Assembly (NCBI RefSeq): GCF_046630445.1
Contig: NC_092338.1
Span: 150,460,501-150,524,500 of the forward strand
Direction: 5' to 3'
Source: Rutidosis leptorrhynchoides
Taxonomy: Eukaryota; Streptophyta; Magnoliopsida; Asterales; Asteraceae
Length of the DNA: 64,000 bases
Shown here: in pieces, positions 1 to 12,863 of the stretch
How the letters are laid out: each line of letters starts with the position of its first letter
Numbering within the stretch: position 1 is the stretch's first letter
Made by a program: the position numbers and the translations under genes
The notes under the pieces: generated by a model
The model's input: only the letters and a program-made list of their open reading frames with translations
What the model was told of the DNA's origin: nothing
Databases searched by the model: none

Positions 1-548
1 TTGTGTTAAAAAGCTTAAGTCTTGATCCATTTAATCTAAAATGCAATATCTTGTGGGTATTTGAGCTTTGCTAGGGTGTATGTTTGTTTATTTGATTGTT
101 GAGTTGGAAGAAATGAAGATGTTTAGTGGTTTAGGCTTGAGTTGTGATTGAGTTGAAAATGTTTGAGAAATGAAGCTTGATGTGGAGGAGTTGTGTATCT
201 TTTGAGGTTTAGTTGAAGACATGGTCAAGTATTTCCACCCCACCATTACCCAATCGATGAGATGAAGTTGTTTAAAGCATTGAGTTTGAGCTTTTGATGG
301 TTTATTTTAAAGAAGAAGAAGAGGAGGTTAGTGCTTGGTCCTTGGCAAGTGCAAGTTTTTGGAGAACTTTTGAGCCTTCAAAGTGCATATTCATAGAGGT
401 ATCCCTTATTGCCCAACTTTTGAACTTTGGTCATTATCATTAGCTTGTTCATATTGCTCAACTTTTGCACTTTGGTCATTATCATTAGCTTGTTCTTATT
501 TGTTGTTATGCTTGCTTGAGGACAAACAAGGTTCAAATGTAGGGGGTT
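1..548 (+). other. 3' internal tail of a Ty3-type LTR element (X) with polypurine tract
   Basis: No coding sequence is visible. The motif CTTGAGGACAAACAAGG at 514-530, followed by the purine-rich GTAGGGGG at 539-546, is the arrangement commonly seen just before the 3' LTR of plant Ty3/gypsy (Tat/Athila-like) elements. An LTR beginning TGATATTT follows at 549. The body of this element must lie left of the window. A short reading frame at 383-634 is built from a repeated TTGCTCAACTTTTG / TTGGTCATTATCATTAGC segment (about 66 bp, two copies, 408-500) and is not a gene. Lineage is inferred only from these end motifs. Confidence 0.6.
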
Positions 549-990
549 TGATATTTCTCAATTTATACACGTTTTACCTCGCAATATCTCCCTCGTTTCA
601 CTCGATTTTGAGGATCATTGATCCCAAAAGTTAAATATTTCTGCAAATACATCGGTTCAAGGCTAAAAACTCATATTAGTGCAAAATTGACCAAAATCTA
701 GCCAAATTAGTGAACCAAAGTGCAGGGCATGGTCCAAAGTGCAAAGAGAGTGCAAATGTGCAAGTTTAAAGTGAGAAAATATGAATTCTGGAGGTGCAGG
801 CTTAAGGTGCGGCGCACCAAACACCAAAAGCGGTGCACTATATCAAAGGAAACTCATATTTCAAATTCAGAACATTCACGAAGATTGACAAGTTATATGG
901 TCCGGGGCACCAACCTTAAGGTGTGGTGCACCTTCCTTCCACGTTTTATGGTGCGCACCTTCGCTGTTTTAAGTTCAGAATTTTCACAAC

Positions 991-998
991 TATAAAAG
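991..998 (+). promoter_or_regulatory. TATA box of LTR A
   Basis: TATAAAAG sits about 440 bp into the LTR. It lies downstream of a short GC-rich segment (798-955) with repeated GGTGC/GCACC words. LTR B has the same layout (TATAAAAG at 9724), which supports a real U3 promoter. Confidence 0.55.
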
Positions 999-1958
999 GA
1001 AGAAGATGGGGTTTTCCAAGGTAGAGCTGCAGTTTTTGTCTCGAATCTCACCCTAATAACCCTAATTTCATCATCCAAGTGAGGATTAAGGCTAATTTCA
1101 TCAACCAAAAGCTCAAGCAATCTTAGCATTTGAAAGGACCCGTCCTAATCCACCTGGATGAAGTCATCAACATTTGGTCCCATTGCGATGATTGGCTCCA
1201 AGTAATGCCCATATATTGAGCAAATGCACAGCGGAAGACTTAATTCGTACCTGAGAATAAACATGCTTTAAAGTGTCAACCAAAAGGTTGGTGAGTTCAT
1301 AGGTTTATCATGACAATCATTTCAATATGTTAATAGACCACAAGATTTCATAATCATAAACATAATACACTCGCAAGTGTATGTAAAGCATTCTAAGTGG
1401 TTGAGCACTTGGTAACCATACTTAACATTTAATCAACGTCACATATTCCCTTTATTATGAAATCTCACTACACCGTACCAAGTGTAGTCACCAAAATGAA
1501 GTACTGTGCAACCGTTGAATACTAGTCGTCCAGTCCGGTTGGGGTTGTCAGACCCGATAGATCTATCAACAGGATTCGCGTTTACAATACCCATGTAAAT
1601 AGTAGTTACCAAGCTACAGGGAAATATGCCAGTGGTACAACTCAACGTAGAATATATTTTTAAGTACTTGTGTCTATTTTGTAAACATTTATAAAAGCAG
1701 CGCATGTATTCTCAGCCTAAAAATATATATTGTAAAAGCAATTAAAAAGGGAGCAAATGAAACTCACACATATAAATATTGTAAAACAGTTAATAAAGCA
1801 TTTGCATGTATTCTCAGCCCAAAAATGTAATGAGTAAAAAAAAGGCAAATGAAACTCACTTTTGCCTTGAAGGTATTTAATTCGACTTGGTCTCCGATAG
1901 ATATCACGAACCTAACCATATATATAATATATCAACGTATTTTCTTCTTAAGTAATCG

Positions 1959-1960
<2 letters not shown>

Positions 1961-2002
<42 letters not shown>
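1961..2002. repeat. (TA)n microsatellite in T0 LTR
   Basis: Uninterrupted TA dinucleotides, about 21 units. Confidence 0.95.
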
Positions 2003-2004
<2 letters not shown>

Positions 2005-2135
2005 TTTTAATACTTTTAATATTTTCTTAGTCCGTAGTTAGCAGTTCGATGTTAGTGGTCCACAATTAGTTGCTTAAATAAAATAAATAAAGACCCCATC
2101 GTATTCGTATTGATCAGAATTAATCTCGACCCATG

Positions 2136-2207
2136 GTACCATGTTGTCAAATGACGTGTTGCGTACATAAAGTACCGTGTTGTCAAATGACGTGTTGCGT
2201 ACAATCA
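2136..2207. repeat. 36-bp tandem duplication in T0 LTR
   Basis: Two copies start GTACCATGTTGTCAAATGAC at 2136 and GTACCGTGTTGTCAAATGAC at 2172. They differ by one visible substitution in the shared core. Confidence 0.85.
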
Positions 2208-3675
2208 TGATGTCTTATGATTAATCTTCTCGTGTTGTTTACGGGTGGTTCTGAAATATATAAAATTAAATCATAAGTAATTATATATAAAATATCATAT
2301 TAATTAGAAAAGATATGATTAATTTAATTTTTCTCCAAATATTTTCGTAGCTAAACTAGCTTCGGATACCCAATCTTGTTTTAGTCGTAGTTTCTTCATT
2401 ACAACTCCGTTTTTGTTGGTTCAACTTGCCACTTCCTTGGATCGAGTCAAATTTTAATACTATGAACTGAAAATACCTTAGTTTGTATTCGAAATCACAG
2501 GTTATAGGTCAAACTTTGGTAAAACTTATGAAAGTGATCATTTCCGTCATAAAAACAACATCTAGATGATCATTTTTATAAAAATAGTTATACTTTGAGT
2601 TAAACCATGAAATTTTTATGTGTTAACATATTCATAAGAAATATCATTTTTCCAATATATGAACTTCCAATTCAAAGTTTAAAATGGTTTTTAATTATCC
2701 AGCCCAAAACAGCCCCCGGTTGCACTCTGACGACGTATATTCAGTTTTAAGGTGTTCTTTGTAAAAAAAACAAGTTGTATCTTGTTAAGTTAGCATATCA
2801 TTATGATATATTACAGGTCTTGAAGTGTTTTAAAAGTCAAGTTAGAAGGATCTATTTAGTTTGCGAACAAGTTTGAAATCATTCAAACTATGTTCTTGTT
2901 GTTAAAATTTTATACCACGAAATAAGATAGCTTTATGAATATGAATCAAATAAGATTATGAATAAGGTTACTACCTCAAGTTACTTGGATAAAGCTACTG
3001 GAAAGGAAGTATAATTCTTGATCTTCAAAGAGTTTTTGAAATAGGTTCAAAAGATTAAAAGTATAAACTTGAAATAGATGTTCTTCATGAAGTGTTCTTG
3101 AATGATTATTATGAGATGATTAGGGCTTGATTCTTGAAGTAGTTTTTGAAGATGATGAAGATTAATTTGCTAGAATTTAGAGTGTTCTTGAGTTGGTGTT
3201 TAAAGAGGATAGATTTTTAAGAGAATTTATGAAGTAATGATGGAAAAATAAAATGAATATACATGTATATGTAATATCATAATTTTGGAATGGAATCAAA
3301 AATAGATTTTCAAGTTGTAATTTAGCTAAACTACTTGACACTAAAGGTTAAACTTTGTCTAAACATGTTCCTGCATAATTAAAAAAAAGTTGAAAATGAT
3401 GTTTTACTATTTGTATATACGAATAGTAAATACATCTTGAAGCTGTGTATTATACGGGTATAATACGGGTATAAAATGTCCTTGTCTTGATGTCTAAAGA
3501 TGTCTCATGAGTCATATGTAATAACAAAGATGTCTTTTTCCATGATAAAAGGTTGAAAATGATGTTTTCCTATTAGTATATTCCAATAGTAAATACATCT
3601 AGAAACTGTGTATTAATACATCTATACAATACATATATATTTATTTTAACTTAGAAGTTTTAACGTCGTTAAGCG

Positions 3676-3791
<116 letters not shown>

Positions 3792-4083
3792 TTTCGAAGT
3801 CCTTAAGTTAGTAGTCTCATTTTATGTATATAATCCATTGTTAATATATTTAATGAGATACTTAATTATCAGATATTCAAGTTATATATAATCCATATAT
3901 ATCCATATTAATACAAGTTATGACGTTCATGAATCGTCGGACAAATGGATGGTCAATGGGTAATTAATTACATGAATATAGTTTCAAACTTTTCGAGACT
4001 CAACATTACAGATTTTGCTTATCGTGTCGGGAACATATAGAGATTAAAGTTTAAATTTGATCGGAAATTTCTGGGTCAATTCA

Positions 4084-6768
4084 TACCTTAAAGCATTCGT
4101 TAATATGCTTCATCCCATTCTGATCCTTGATATACTCTTAACTTTCATATCTGTCATTCTTCTCTTTCATCTACCGCCGGAAGAATCTATTCACTTCTAT
4201 TATTTCCTTGGGATTATAATGTTTTTAATTCTCCCGTGTCTTTACGTTGCAATACGTATTGATATACATGATTTGTAATTTATGTGCTATTGTCGAGCTT
4301 TATATTTTCTTTTATATTCAAGAGTTATATACTTTTGTCTCCTCTTTCCGACTTCAAGTCAAGCGAATAATGGTCTGGAATTTGTAGGTATAGATTTTGA
4401 ATTGAACATAGTTAATGTTCTAAGGAGGGAATCGTAATGACATGATCTTGATTTGTCAAATTACCAGTATATCCAGAAAGATAGAACTATCAAGATGATA
4501 TGTTCTTAATATGTTTGGAGATTGGATAGAATGTAAGAGTCGTGTAATATGGCACATGATGATGGTACTGTGAATCATCACATTCCATTAGAAACTCAAC
4601 ATGACTTACTGTAATATAATGACGTTGATCAAGTGTCATTATATTATACTAATTCATGCTTCAGTTCCCAACACTACTTCAAAAACATTCATACTTCAAT
4701 TTAGAAGGTTTTAGATTTTAGAAACTAACATAGTTTCTTTTATGATGTAGGATAGATATTATGGAGAGATAAATGATCTCAGATAAGAATAGTTGTGAAA
4801 ATATCTCCAAAAATATGGAGAATATGTATAATGAAAGATGCAAAGATATCTTATAATATTTAAGATAAGATGATGATGAAGAATATCATCTGGAAAGGTT
4901 TAGAATAAGCAGTGAGGTGTTTGCTAACGATTTCAGCAGACACTGAATCATTTGGATCCTTTGAAGGCAGGTTTAGTCTTTATGATTTATCTACAGCCTC
5001 TTTCATACTTTGCTCAATCCGTTTTCCAGTTCTAAACCTTCTCTTTTTCTGAGATTTACAAACACATTATACTTTATCATCAAACTATTGACTGTTAAAG
5101 TCGTTTACAGTTTTTGCTGCTTCATCAGCATTTCAAGAACTAGTTCGTAGTTCAGGGTGTTTTTTAGAAACTTCACATTCGAAGTATGTAATTCTTGGGA
5201 ATAGACGTTATAGGTATAACTGGAGAAGTTCTGCGAGATTTTCAAAATACTGATTGCTGATTCCCGGTAATTGGTACGTCAATTCTTGGTACAGGATGTG
5301 GGTGAATATACGGTCAAGTTTTAACGAACAATTATAATGGCTTTTCAGAAAGACTTAAACCATTGAGTAATGGAGTTGTTGGTAATTTTACTGCTGATGT
5401 GGTAGAATATGAAAGGTTCCCTAATAACGATGGCGAAAGGGCAATGTGTCTATCGAGGTTAGAATAAGGCTAGTCGAAGTTGACTTGCTGGAACTGTGAC
5501 AAAAATTGGCTACTTTGAAACGGAATCGTAAAATTATTTTTGATAATATCAATGCCAATGAAGCTGGCACAGATACAGGTTAAATATTTACTTAGTTTCT
5601 GAGAGCTTTTCAGGTGCATAAATATATGCAAAAATCTTTTCTTCCGTAGATGAGGTGCGGTTGGTTCATTCTCCCGATTGAGATGTTTTCAAGAATCATG
5701 AAAGGTTTGAACGCAGATTGTATTCATCAAGATACAAATGAGGTTGAAGATGAAATCAAGTGGCAAGCTTGAAGAAGTGTTTAGTTTCATATGTTATAAT
5801 CAATATTTTAATTCGTTTTAATTGTCCAATGTTGATAGTCTACAGTTAGCAGTCCACAGTTAGCAGTGCGTATATAGAATTAATCGACGTATCGTGACCC
5901 ATTGTACAACGTATTGTCTCATAATTAATCCGACGTATTGTGTACATGTGTCCCAATTTTTAAAGTGCGTAAAGTAAATAACAAAAATTAAATAACGATA
6001 AATAAAATTGCGAGAATATAAATTGCGATAAATAAATTGCGATAAATAAAATGTAATCAGTTAGCTAGGAACAGTTAGCTAGGAACAGTTAGCGTGGAAT
6101 CTTAACAAAATTCTTCTCATAGTTAGATTGTTTGCTTCTAACAAATTTTATCCAATGTTTTCTTCATTATGCCACTTGTTGGATTCTGATAGGTCAAAAC
6201 CCAAATATGAAATTGAATGAAAATGGTTATTCTGTGGTGTACAGATTCATATATCGGTGAATGTAAATAGGGTAATAGATGATCATTGAATCCGATTTGA
6301 AGAATGTACAGTGTAACTTATTAATGTGAAATCTAAATATTCCTCGGGTATTACCTACCCGTTAAAATATTCTCATCATTAACAGTTTGTGCAAAAGAAT
6401 TTTTAGTTACAATCTTTATGAAAATATACATACATATATATTTTCTTCAGATGTAATCATGGATTTAATGAGTCAATAAGATATTAAACTCATTTGATTT
6501 ATCGTTAGTACTAGATTACATGATCTCTAAAACATTAGAGATTACATAATCGCCATGTCGAACGAAGAGATGAGGTAGAACGATACGTAAAGCGAAGATA
6601 ATTGATGTAGAACGATATGTAGAACGAAGATCATACTCAAAGTACAGATGGTGATATTGAGGCGTGTGTTGTTGATATCCAAGGTACAGATTGTGATGTT
6701 GAGGTTTACGACGCGGTTGTGGTTGGGGGTAATAAAAGTACCGTTAGCATTGATGATGGTGGTGCTGA
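4084..6768 (-). other. Non-coding interior of T0
   Basis: The region matches the reverse of T1 15483-18500 in patches: the CGTTTTCCAGTTCTAA block near 5020, a 20-bp hairpin at 6523-6543, and the internal polypurine-like copy at 6343-6363. No coding capacity is seen. The 3' end lacks the AACGGGTAGGTAC tract that T1 and T2 have just before the 3' LTR. A 73-codon plus-strand frame at 4057-4278 overlaps the LTR border and is not supported as a gene. Confidence 0.6.
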
Positions 6769-7164
6769 TTATGCTGCTGGGGCTGCTGCTGGTGTTTGTA
6801 ACCTTCGCACTATATTCTCTAAAGCCACTACCCGAGCGCGAAGTTTGTTGACTTCTTCTATTATACCAGGATGATTGACGGTTGGAGCGAGCAGATGGAT
6901 AAGATTCGTAATATGGGATAGTATATAATCGTGACGAGATACTCTAGAAATGAGAGAGAAAATGGTTTCTCGAACAGGTTCACCGGTAAGTGCTTCGGGT
7001 TCATTGCCAAGAGGATAATTTGGTGGATGGAAGGGATTGTCTTCTTCTTTTCTCCAGTGATTTAGTATATTACGAACCCATCCCCAATTCATCCAGAATA
7101 GATGATGGGAAATTGGTTGATCCATTCCGGTGACACTGCTTTGGGAGCCCGAATGGAAATCCAT
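6769..7164 (-). CDS. Conserved orphan protein of the T retrotransposon family, T0 copy
   Basis: 131 codons, function not recognised. The core is shared with T1 (14955-15482) and T2 (47235-47741): a tryptophan-rich stretch around residues 26-37 (W..WGWVR.IL..W), then P.HPPN near 46-51, LTGEPVR near 60-66, a hydrophobic segment, and a predicted coiled coil at about 100-121 (EEVNKLRARVVALENIVRRL). The C-terminus ends in an Ala/Pro tail (TPAAAPAA) and lacks the S-H-S-V-P-R-V ending of T1 and T2, so it is probably truncated by mutation. The reading frame is open upstream of the chosen ATG to the deletion joint near 7190. The small size and coiled coil would suit a Gag-like or accessory RNA-binding role, but this is inference; no zinc knuckle is present. 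Confidence 0.6.
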   Translation of the reverse strand: MDFHSGSQSSVTGMDQPISHHLFWMNWGWVRNILNHWRKEEDNPFHPPNYPLGNEPEALTGEPVRETIFSLISRVSRHDYILSHITNLIHLLAPTVNHPGIIEEVNKLRARVVALENIVRRLQTPAAAPAA

Positions 7165-7198
7165 ATCGACATAACTGTATAGTGGAAATCCATCTTAA

Positions 7199-7256
7199 TA
7201 CAATACATATATATTTATTTTAACTTAGAAGTTTTAACGTCGTTAAGCGTTATTTG

Positions 7257-7343
<87 letters not shown>

Positions 7344-7635
7344 TTTCGAAGTCCTTAAGTTAGTAGTCTCATTTTATGTATATAATCCATTGTTAATATA
7401 TTTAATGAGATACTTAATTATCATATATTCAAGTTATATATAATCCATATATATCCATATTAATACAAGTTATGACGTTCATGAATCGTCGGACAAATGG
7501 TTGGTCAATGGGTAATTAATTACATGAATATAGTTTCAAACTTTTCAAGACTCAACATTACAGATTTTGCTTATCGTGTCGGGAACATATAGAGATTAAA
7601 TTTTAAATTTGATCGGAAATTTCTGGGTCATCACA
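7199..7635 (-). repeat. Truncated 5' LTR of T0
   Basis: Only the first part of the LTR remains. From 7199 the sequence matches 3622-4079 of the other LTR almost base for base, including the TA block. It ends TCACA at 7635, giving the proper TGTGATGACC terminus on the minus strand. Confidence 0.8.
7263..7341. repeat. (TA)n microsatellite in truncated T0 LTR
   Basis: About 39 TA units, against about 56 in the sister LTR, so the block has changed length since insertion. Confidence 0.95.
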
Positions 7636-8610
7636 GCATTAGATTTACTTTGTTTCTTCATTTGGGTTATAATCTCCACCTTTACTCTCTCGTTTTTACA
7701 TTAAATACTTGTAATAGTTGAATATGGATCTTGTTTGTGATTGTTCATCTTTGTTTAGCTTTGATTTAGCCATGCTTGGCTAATTTACTTGTATTTGCCT
7801 ATTTATGAAACCCTAATGTAAGGATTGACCCTAAATTATTGAATAAAAGTTGTTTGAATGAAATATAGGAGTAAGTGTTATTGAGTTAGCTATGAATCCA
7901 TTGTTATGCATTTGTTTTAGGCTTTACTTTAAATACATAGATATTCTAGCTTTTCTAAGTGATTTGATTAGTGAAACAATTTGTGCTTCAACACCTTTAG
8001 TGATCTAGACAACCAAATTCGGGATTTCAAGTGATTGTGTTCTTAGTTTGTGTTGGTTTTCAATTGGCCTTTAGTCAACATAGTGGTGTTCGATTATCTT
8101 AAGTGATTTTGATAATCGAAGGGGTCTAAGTGATTTTAATCCAAGCATAATCTCAATGACTACTCATGATTCAACTTGATCTTATAATACAATACTTATG
8201 TGAGTTTGCATAGTGTGACTAGATTAAGGTTTAGTAGTGATGCTAAACATCTAATAGTTCAACAACGAATGTGATAGCAAGTTAGGTAAAACGGGGCAAT
8301 CCAAGCATATGGGTGGATTAAATAAGTGGACACTATTTAGTTAATTAATTTAGATTTCGATATTTAGTTACTTGCTATTTGTTATTAGTTATAATTGTTA
8401 ATCAAAACATTTCAAAATACAAACCCCCAACCAAATAAACCTTAAGATGATTATAAGTTTTCATCGATTCAACTAGCAATTACCGCTCTCTTAGGACGAA
8501 TCTTAAACAGAAAACTTACTAATTACAACTACCGAGTCATTGTTTCTAGTATGCTTGTTACCTAGTCAAGTCCACATTTATATATAAATATAAAAGAAAT
8601 CAAGTAAGCA

Positions 8611-9348
8611 TGATGTATGTGTGCAAGCTATCAAGATGGAACCAATTACCATTTTGAAAAATCCTCTGAATGCTCGTAGGGATAGTAACAATCAGAAACC
8701 AAAACCAAGACCTGTTGAGAGTTCTAGGATATCTAAAAGAAAATACACACCGCTAATACCACTTAAGTTCCAGCGGGGACCTAATGTTAAGAATGAGGAT
8801 ATTTTTGGTCCTCTCATTAGACCACCACCTGAAGGGGAGGGTCTGAAGTCTAGTAGTGTGCCAAAATATGTGCCTCCTAGATGTAGACAGTATTTAAAGC
8901 AACAGGAAGCAACACCCACACCACACAGAAAACAGACCAGTCCACATAAGAGACAATCCACACCTCCTAGAAATCAATTTGATAACTGTACTCATTTTGT
9001 TGAAGCTAAATGCATTAGTTGTGGTAGTCGGGACATAGTGTTGTGAATTGTAAAACTTTTAGTCGAACACCACATAGGAAGTTTGATCAGAGTCCTAAAC
9101 GTGTTTTTTTTAAAAAGATCACCTTCACTCATATCAACATCTCTTTCTTTAAGGTCAAATGATAGTAAAGTTTTTCAAACAAAAGACTATTATAAGAAAC
9201 CAGTGCCTAAAAATACTGTTTGTAAATGAAAATCGGAGGGAATGGTGTTCAGAACTCCGATGGTCCATCAGGATCTTAGGGTCGATGGGTGGAATTGCCA
9301 GTTGTTGGTGTTGATGGGAAACCCACCGCCATTAGGGCATGGGTCACC
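8611..9348 (+). pseudogene. Ty1/copia Gag C-terminal fragment with zinc knuckle
   Basis: The open frame at 8621-9046 encodes a basic, proline-rich Gag-like tail ending in a retroviral-type CCHC zinc knuckle. The first part (C-x2-C) is in frame, while the His and last Cys are found in another frame just downstream, so a one-base shift lies near 9025-9035. A further frame change separates this from the segment at 9286-9348 (WVELPVVGVDGKPT..RAWVT). That segment is in the register that continues at 22914, where the protease motif D-S-G-A follows. The interruption between them is LTR B. Gag binds the element's RNA and packages it. The 5' part of the element lies upstream of LTR A, outside the window. 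Confidence 0.7.
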
Positions 9349-9560
9349 CTGATATTGCTCAAAATATACATATTTATCTTCGCAATATCTCCCTACTTTC
9401 GTGACATTTCGATACGGGTTGTGATGATTAGTGAGCGGTTTGTGGTATTTAGTTGTTTCGGGACAAAAGTGGTTTAAAGTTCATATTTATGCTAAGGAAT
9501 CAACCCTTAGTCCAAAGGAATGAACCAAGTGAAGTTTTGGAGTGAAAATGAAATTCCAGG

Positions 9561-9690
9561 GTCAAAAGCGGCGCTCCTAAGGTCAAAAGCGGCGCTCCTA
9601 TGTGCTAAAACGTGTGTTAAAAAGATCAGTGGGCAAAAGTTCCGCTCCAGCACAAAAGCGCCGCTCCTATGTGCCAAAAGCGCCGCTCCT
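9561..9690. repeat. GC-rich short-repeat cluster in U3 of LTR B
   Basis: Four copies of AAAAGCG(G/C)CGCTCCT plus one degenerate copy (AAAGTTCCGCTCC) lie within 130 bp of otherwise AT-rich LTR, ending about 35 bp before the TATA box. This is a likely upstream promoter element cluster, by position only. Confidence 0.7.
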
Positions 9691-9723
9691 GGCGCTGATT
9701 CAGCCAAAAAAATTCAGCCGACC

Positions 9724-9731
9724 TATAAAAG
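9724..9731 (+). promoter_or_regulatory. TATA box of LTR B
   Basis: TATAAAAG lies about 375 bp into the LTR, directly after the GC-rich repeat cluster. It is in the same position relative to the LTR start as in LTR A. Confidence 0.55.
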
Positions 9732-11059
9732 CAAATTTGGGGTTTTTGAGTTAGAGAGCTGCTTCCTTAGGCCATTTTAGAGCCCTAAAAAGGTTCCAAT
9801 CATGATTCCGTCAAGATCAAAGCCTAATTTCATGTTTCAAGTCAAAGATTAGTGAAGCTAGATGCTAGATCTACATTATCCATTCTCCATTTTGTAATTT
9901 CCTTTCCATTTTAGCACTTGTTCTTATTTTCTCTACTTATAATGATGAATGCTTTAGTTTTAATTGATTTTGTTCTTGTTTATCTTATAATTATAGCTTA
10001 GATCTTCTTCTCTTTATCTTTTTAGGTTGTAATCTCCACTTTACTTTACTCATTTTGCACTAATTAGTTGTAATCTTTGTTTTTCTTCATCTAGCTTTGA
10101 ACTAAATGCTTGTAATCACTCAAGATGATGTTTATTGATGTTTTTATGCTTATTGGTAGTGTAATCTTTGCTATGTTTGGCTAAATCACTTGTATTTGCT
10201 TATCTTTGAATCTCTAATGCATAAGATATGACCTTAATCTACTGAATAATGTTGTTTGAATGAATTACATGATCATGTGTTGTTGAGTTAGCTAAATATC
10301 CATTGCTATGAGTTTGTTTTAGGCTTGACTTTGATTACATATGTTGAGTAGCTCTCTTAGTAATTTGAGAAGTGAATCAATGTGTGCTTCGACACAGTGG
10401 GTGATCTAGACAACTAGCTTAGGAATTATAAGTGATTGTGTTCTTGATCTAGGTTGGTTTTCAATTGGCCTTTAGTCAACATAGTAGTGTCGATTATCTT
10501 AAGTGATTTCGATAGTTGGGGGTTTTAAGTGATTTCAACCCAAGCTTAATCTCAATGACCAAATCATGCTTAACTCGATCTTAGGATATAATGCTTATGT
10601 GAATTCGCAGAGTGTTATTTGATTTGAGGTTTAGTAGTGATGCTAAATATTTAATAGTTCAACCACTAGTGCGATAGCAATTTGGGTAAAACGGGTCAAT
10701 CCAAGCTTAGAGAGGATTAGGTAAGTGAACACTACTTAGTTAATTAGTTTAAGTTCTTAATATTTGGTTACTCGTGTGATGACCCGGGAATTTCCGACCA
10801 AATTTAAACTTGAATCTTATATGGTTTCGACACGATAAGAAAAGTCTGTAAAGTTGAGTCTCAAAAAGTTTGAACTATTTCATGTATACATTTAACCCTT
10901 GACTATTCCCGACGATTCACGAACGATTGTTTGTAAATAAATATGTATATATAAATGTAAGTATATGTATACTAATTTGAAATTTTAAAATATAATTTAA
11001 CCATTAGGAATAAATATGTAAAAACAAGATACAAAATAATTAAACAATTTAAAAAGAAG

Positions 11060-11061
<2 letters not shown>

Positions 11062-11098
<37 letters not shown>
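11062..11098. repeat. (TA)n microsatellite in T1 5' LTR
   Basis: About 18 TA units. The equivalent block in the 3' LTR (18938-19030) is far longer. Confidence 0.95.
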
Positions 11099-11100
<2 letters not shown>

Positions 11101-12586
11101 TTTTATAGAATTGATAGTTATATACATATGGTGTTATATTAAATATTAAATGTATGTTATTGTATATATATGTTATATAATTATTAAATATTACATAATT
11201 AATAAATTGTAATATTAAAGGTAATTACAAGATAAAATATAAATGTCATATTGATAATATTAGTACTATCATTAAAATGAAGACTTGTATAAATATCAGT
11301 ATTATTAATATTACCATATATGAGATTTGACACATATAATGTGATAAAAATTCTACCTTTTTGTTTAATAATATCATTATCATTATTAGCATTAAGTATT
11401 ATAAGTATTATTGAAAGTATAATAAGAAATTGTTACATGTAATTTGTTATATTATTATTAGTATTGTTATGATCATGGTTATCATTATAATTATAAATAA
11501 TATTATCATATTATTATAATTATTTTTATAAATATTGTTATTACCCTTATTATTATTATTATTATTCTTATTCTTATAGATTATTATTAACAAACTTATC
11601 AAGAGTATCATTTTTGTTATTATTAATGTTCTCATATTATTATCAGTATTATATTAATAATATTTAATATAAATATTATTAATTAGTATTATTATTAATG
11701 TATTTATCATTTATTAATTACGTACCAGTTCTGTTTGAAGTAGCTTTCCATACTGTGTTAGAAATTTGTTTCTGTCTCTACATTTGGTAATAAATCGAAT
11801 TAAATCAGAGGATACAACCAAAATCAGTTGAGAGTCATGATCAACTTTTACCTCTTTTAATTTTATATTTTTTCCTGATTAATTTTTTTTCGTTGACAAT
11901 TACTACATAAAACGATTCCTTCCAATTGTTAAAAACAACATTAAACCTTCCATTACATCTATCAATGATACTACACGTTCTACAGCTTTAAATTTTATTT
12001 AATTTTACAAATTATATGAAGAACACGAGAACACGGCTCTGTTCTTGAACTCAAAGTACACCGGATCGATTTTAAAAGAAATTTTAAAATGTGTAAATGC
12101 TATTATGTTAGGAATCATTTACTTAATCTTTCTGCCAAGTCTCAATTTCCAATTTCTCAAAACAAGAATGAATTCAAGAGTTAAAGTTTTACATTCAAAA
12201 GTTAACAGATTCGTTCATCAAGAAATTCGAGGTCAATTCAATGTTTTGGATCCAGTTAACGTTACAGAAAGTTTATAGGAATGTTTTACCACATATTTCA
12301 TGTAGAATTCGTTAGCTAAAACATCCTAAAATTTTGAAATTGATTTTTAGTTCATAAAGTATATCGTCATACCTGCTGCTGCTATTTTTTTTAAACTCTT
12401 GATTTCTGTTGATCAATAAAACACTCATTAGGTTTGATTCTGTGTGAATTATGAGTCTTAAATCAATTTCATTATTATTAAATCGATTTTCTGGTCGAAG
12501 TGAATTGAGTGGAGAAGAAGAAGAATTTGAAACAGATAAAAACGGTTTATCTATAATTTAGGTTGTGTATTAATTGAGAAAGACAG

Positions 12587-12665
12587 TAGGCGGAGTGATG
12601 GTTAGGGAGTTAAGCGAGTGAGCGAGAGGTCGCGAGTTCCAGCCCGGCTCGGGGCAATTTTTTTT
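12587..12665 (+). other. tRNA-like (SINE-head-like) cassette in T1 5' LTR
   Basis: An A-box-like stretch (GTGATGGTTAGGGAGTTAAG, 12595-12614) is followed at the usual distance by a B-box-like stretch (GCGAGTTCCAGCCCGGC) and then a run of T (12658-12665) that could stop RNA polymerase III. The B box departs from the GGTTCGANNCC consensus. It does not fold as a full tRNA by eye, so it is called as a tRNA-derived relic, not a tRNA gene. Confidence 0.5.
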
Positions 12666-12820
12666 AAAAAGATTATTGGAAGGTAGTTCTCATCACAAAA
12701 ATTATTATTTTTATTATTGTTGTTAATATTATTATTGTTATAATTATTATCATTATCATTATCATTATATTGATTATTTTTATTATTAATATTATAATTA
12801 CTACTATTATAAATTAACAC

Positions 12821-12863
<43 letters not shown>

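Noticed and set aside
6648-6851. 67-codon plus-strand hydrophobic frame
   Set aside because: It runs antisense to the end of the T0 orphan ORF and its 3' flank; the Leu/Val content mirrors Ala/Pro-type codons on the other strand.
8692-8961. 89-codon minus-strand frame with many Cys
   Set aside because: Antisense shadow of the copia Gag fragment on the plus strand.
12045-12278. 77-codon frame repeated at 20010-20243 in the T1 LTRs
   Set aside because: Both copies are LTR sequence of one element; the similarity follows from LTR duplication, with no recognised domain and no counterpart in T2.
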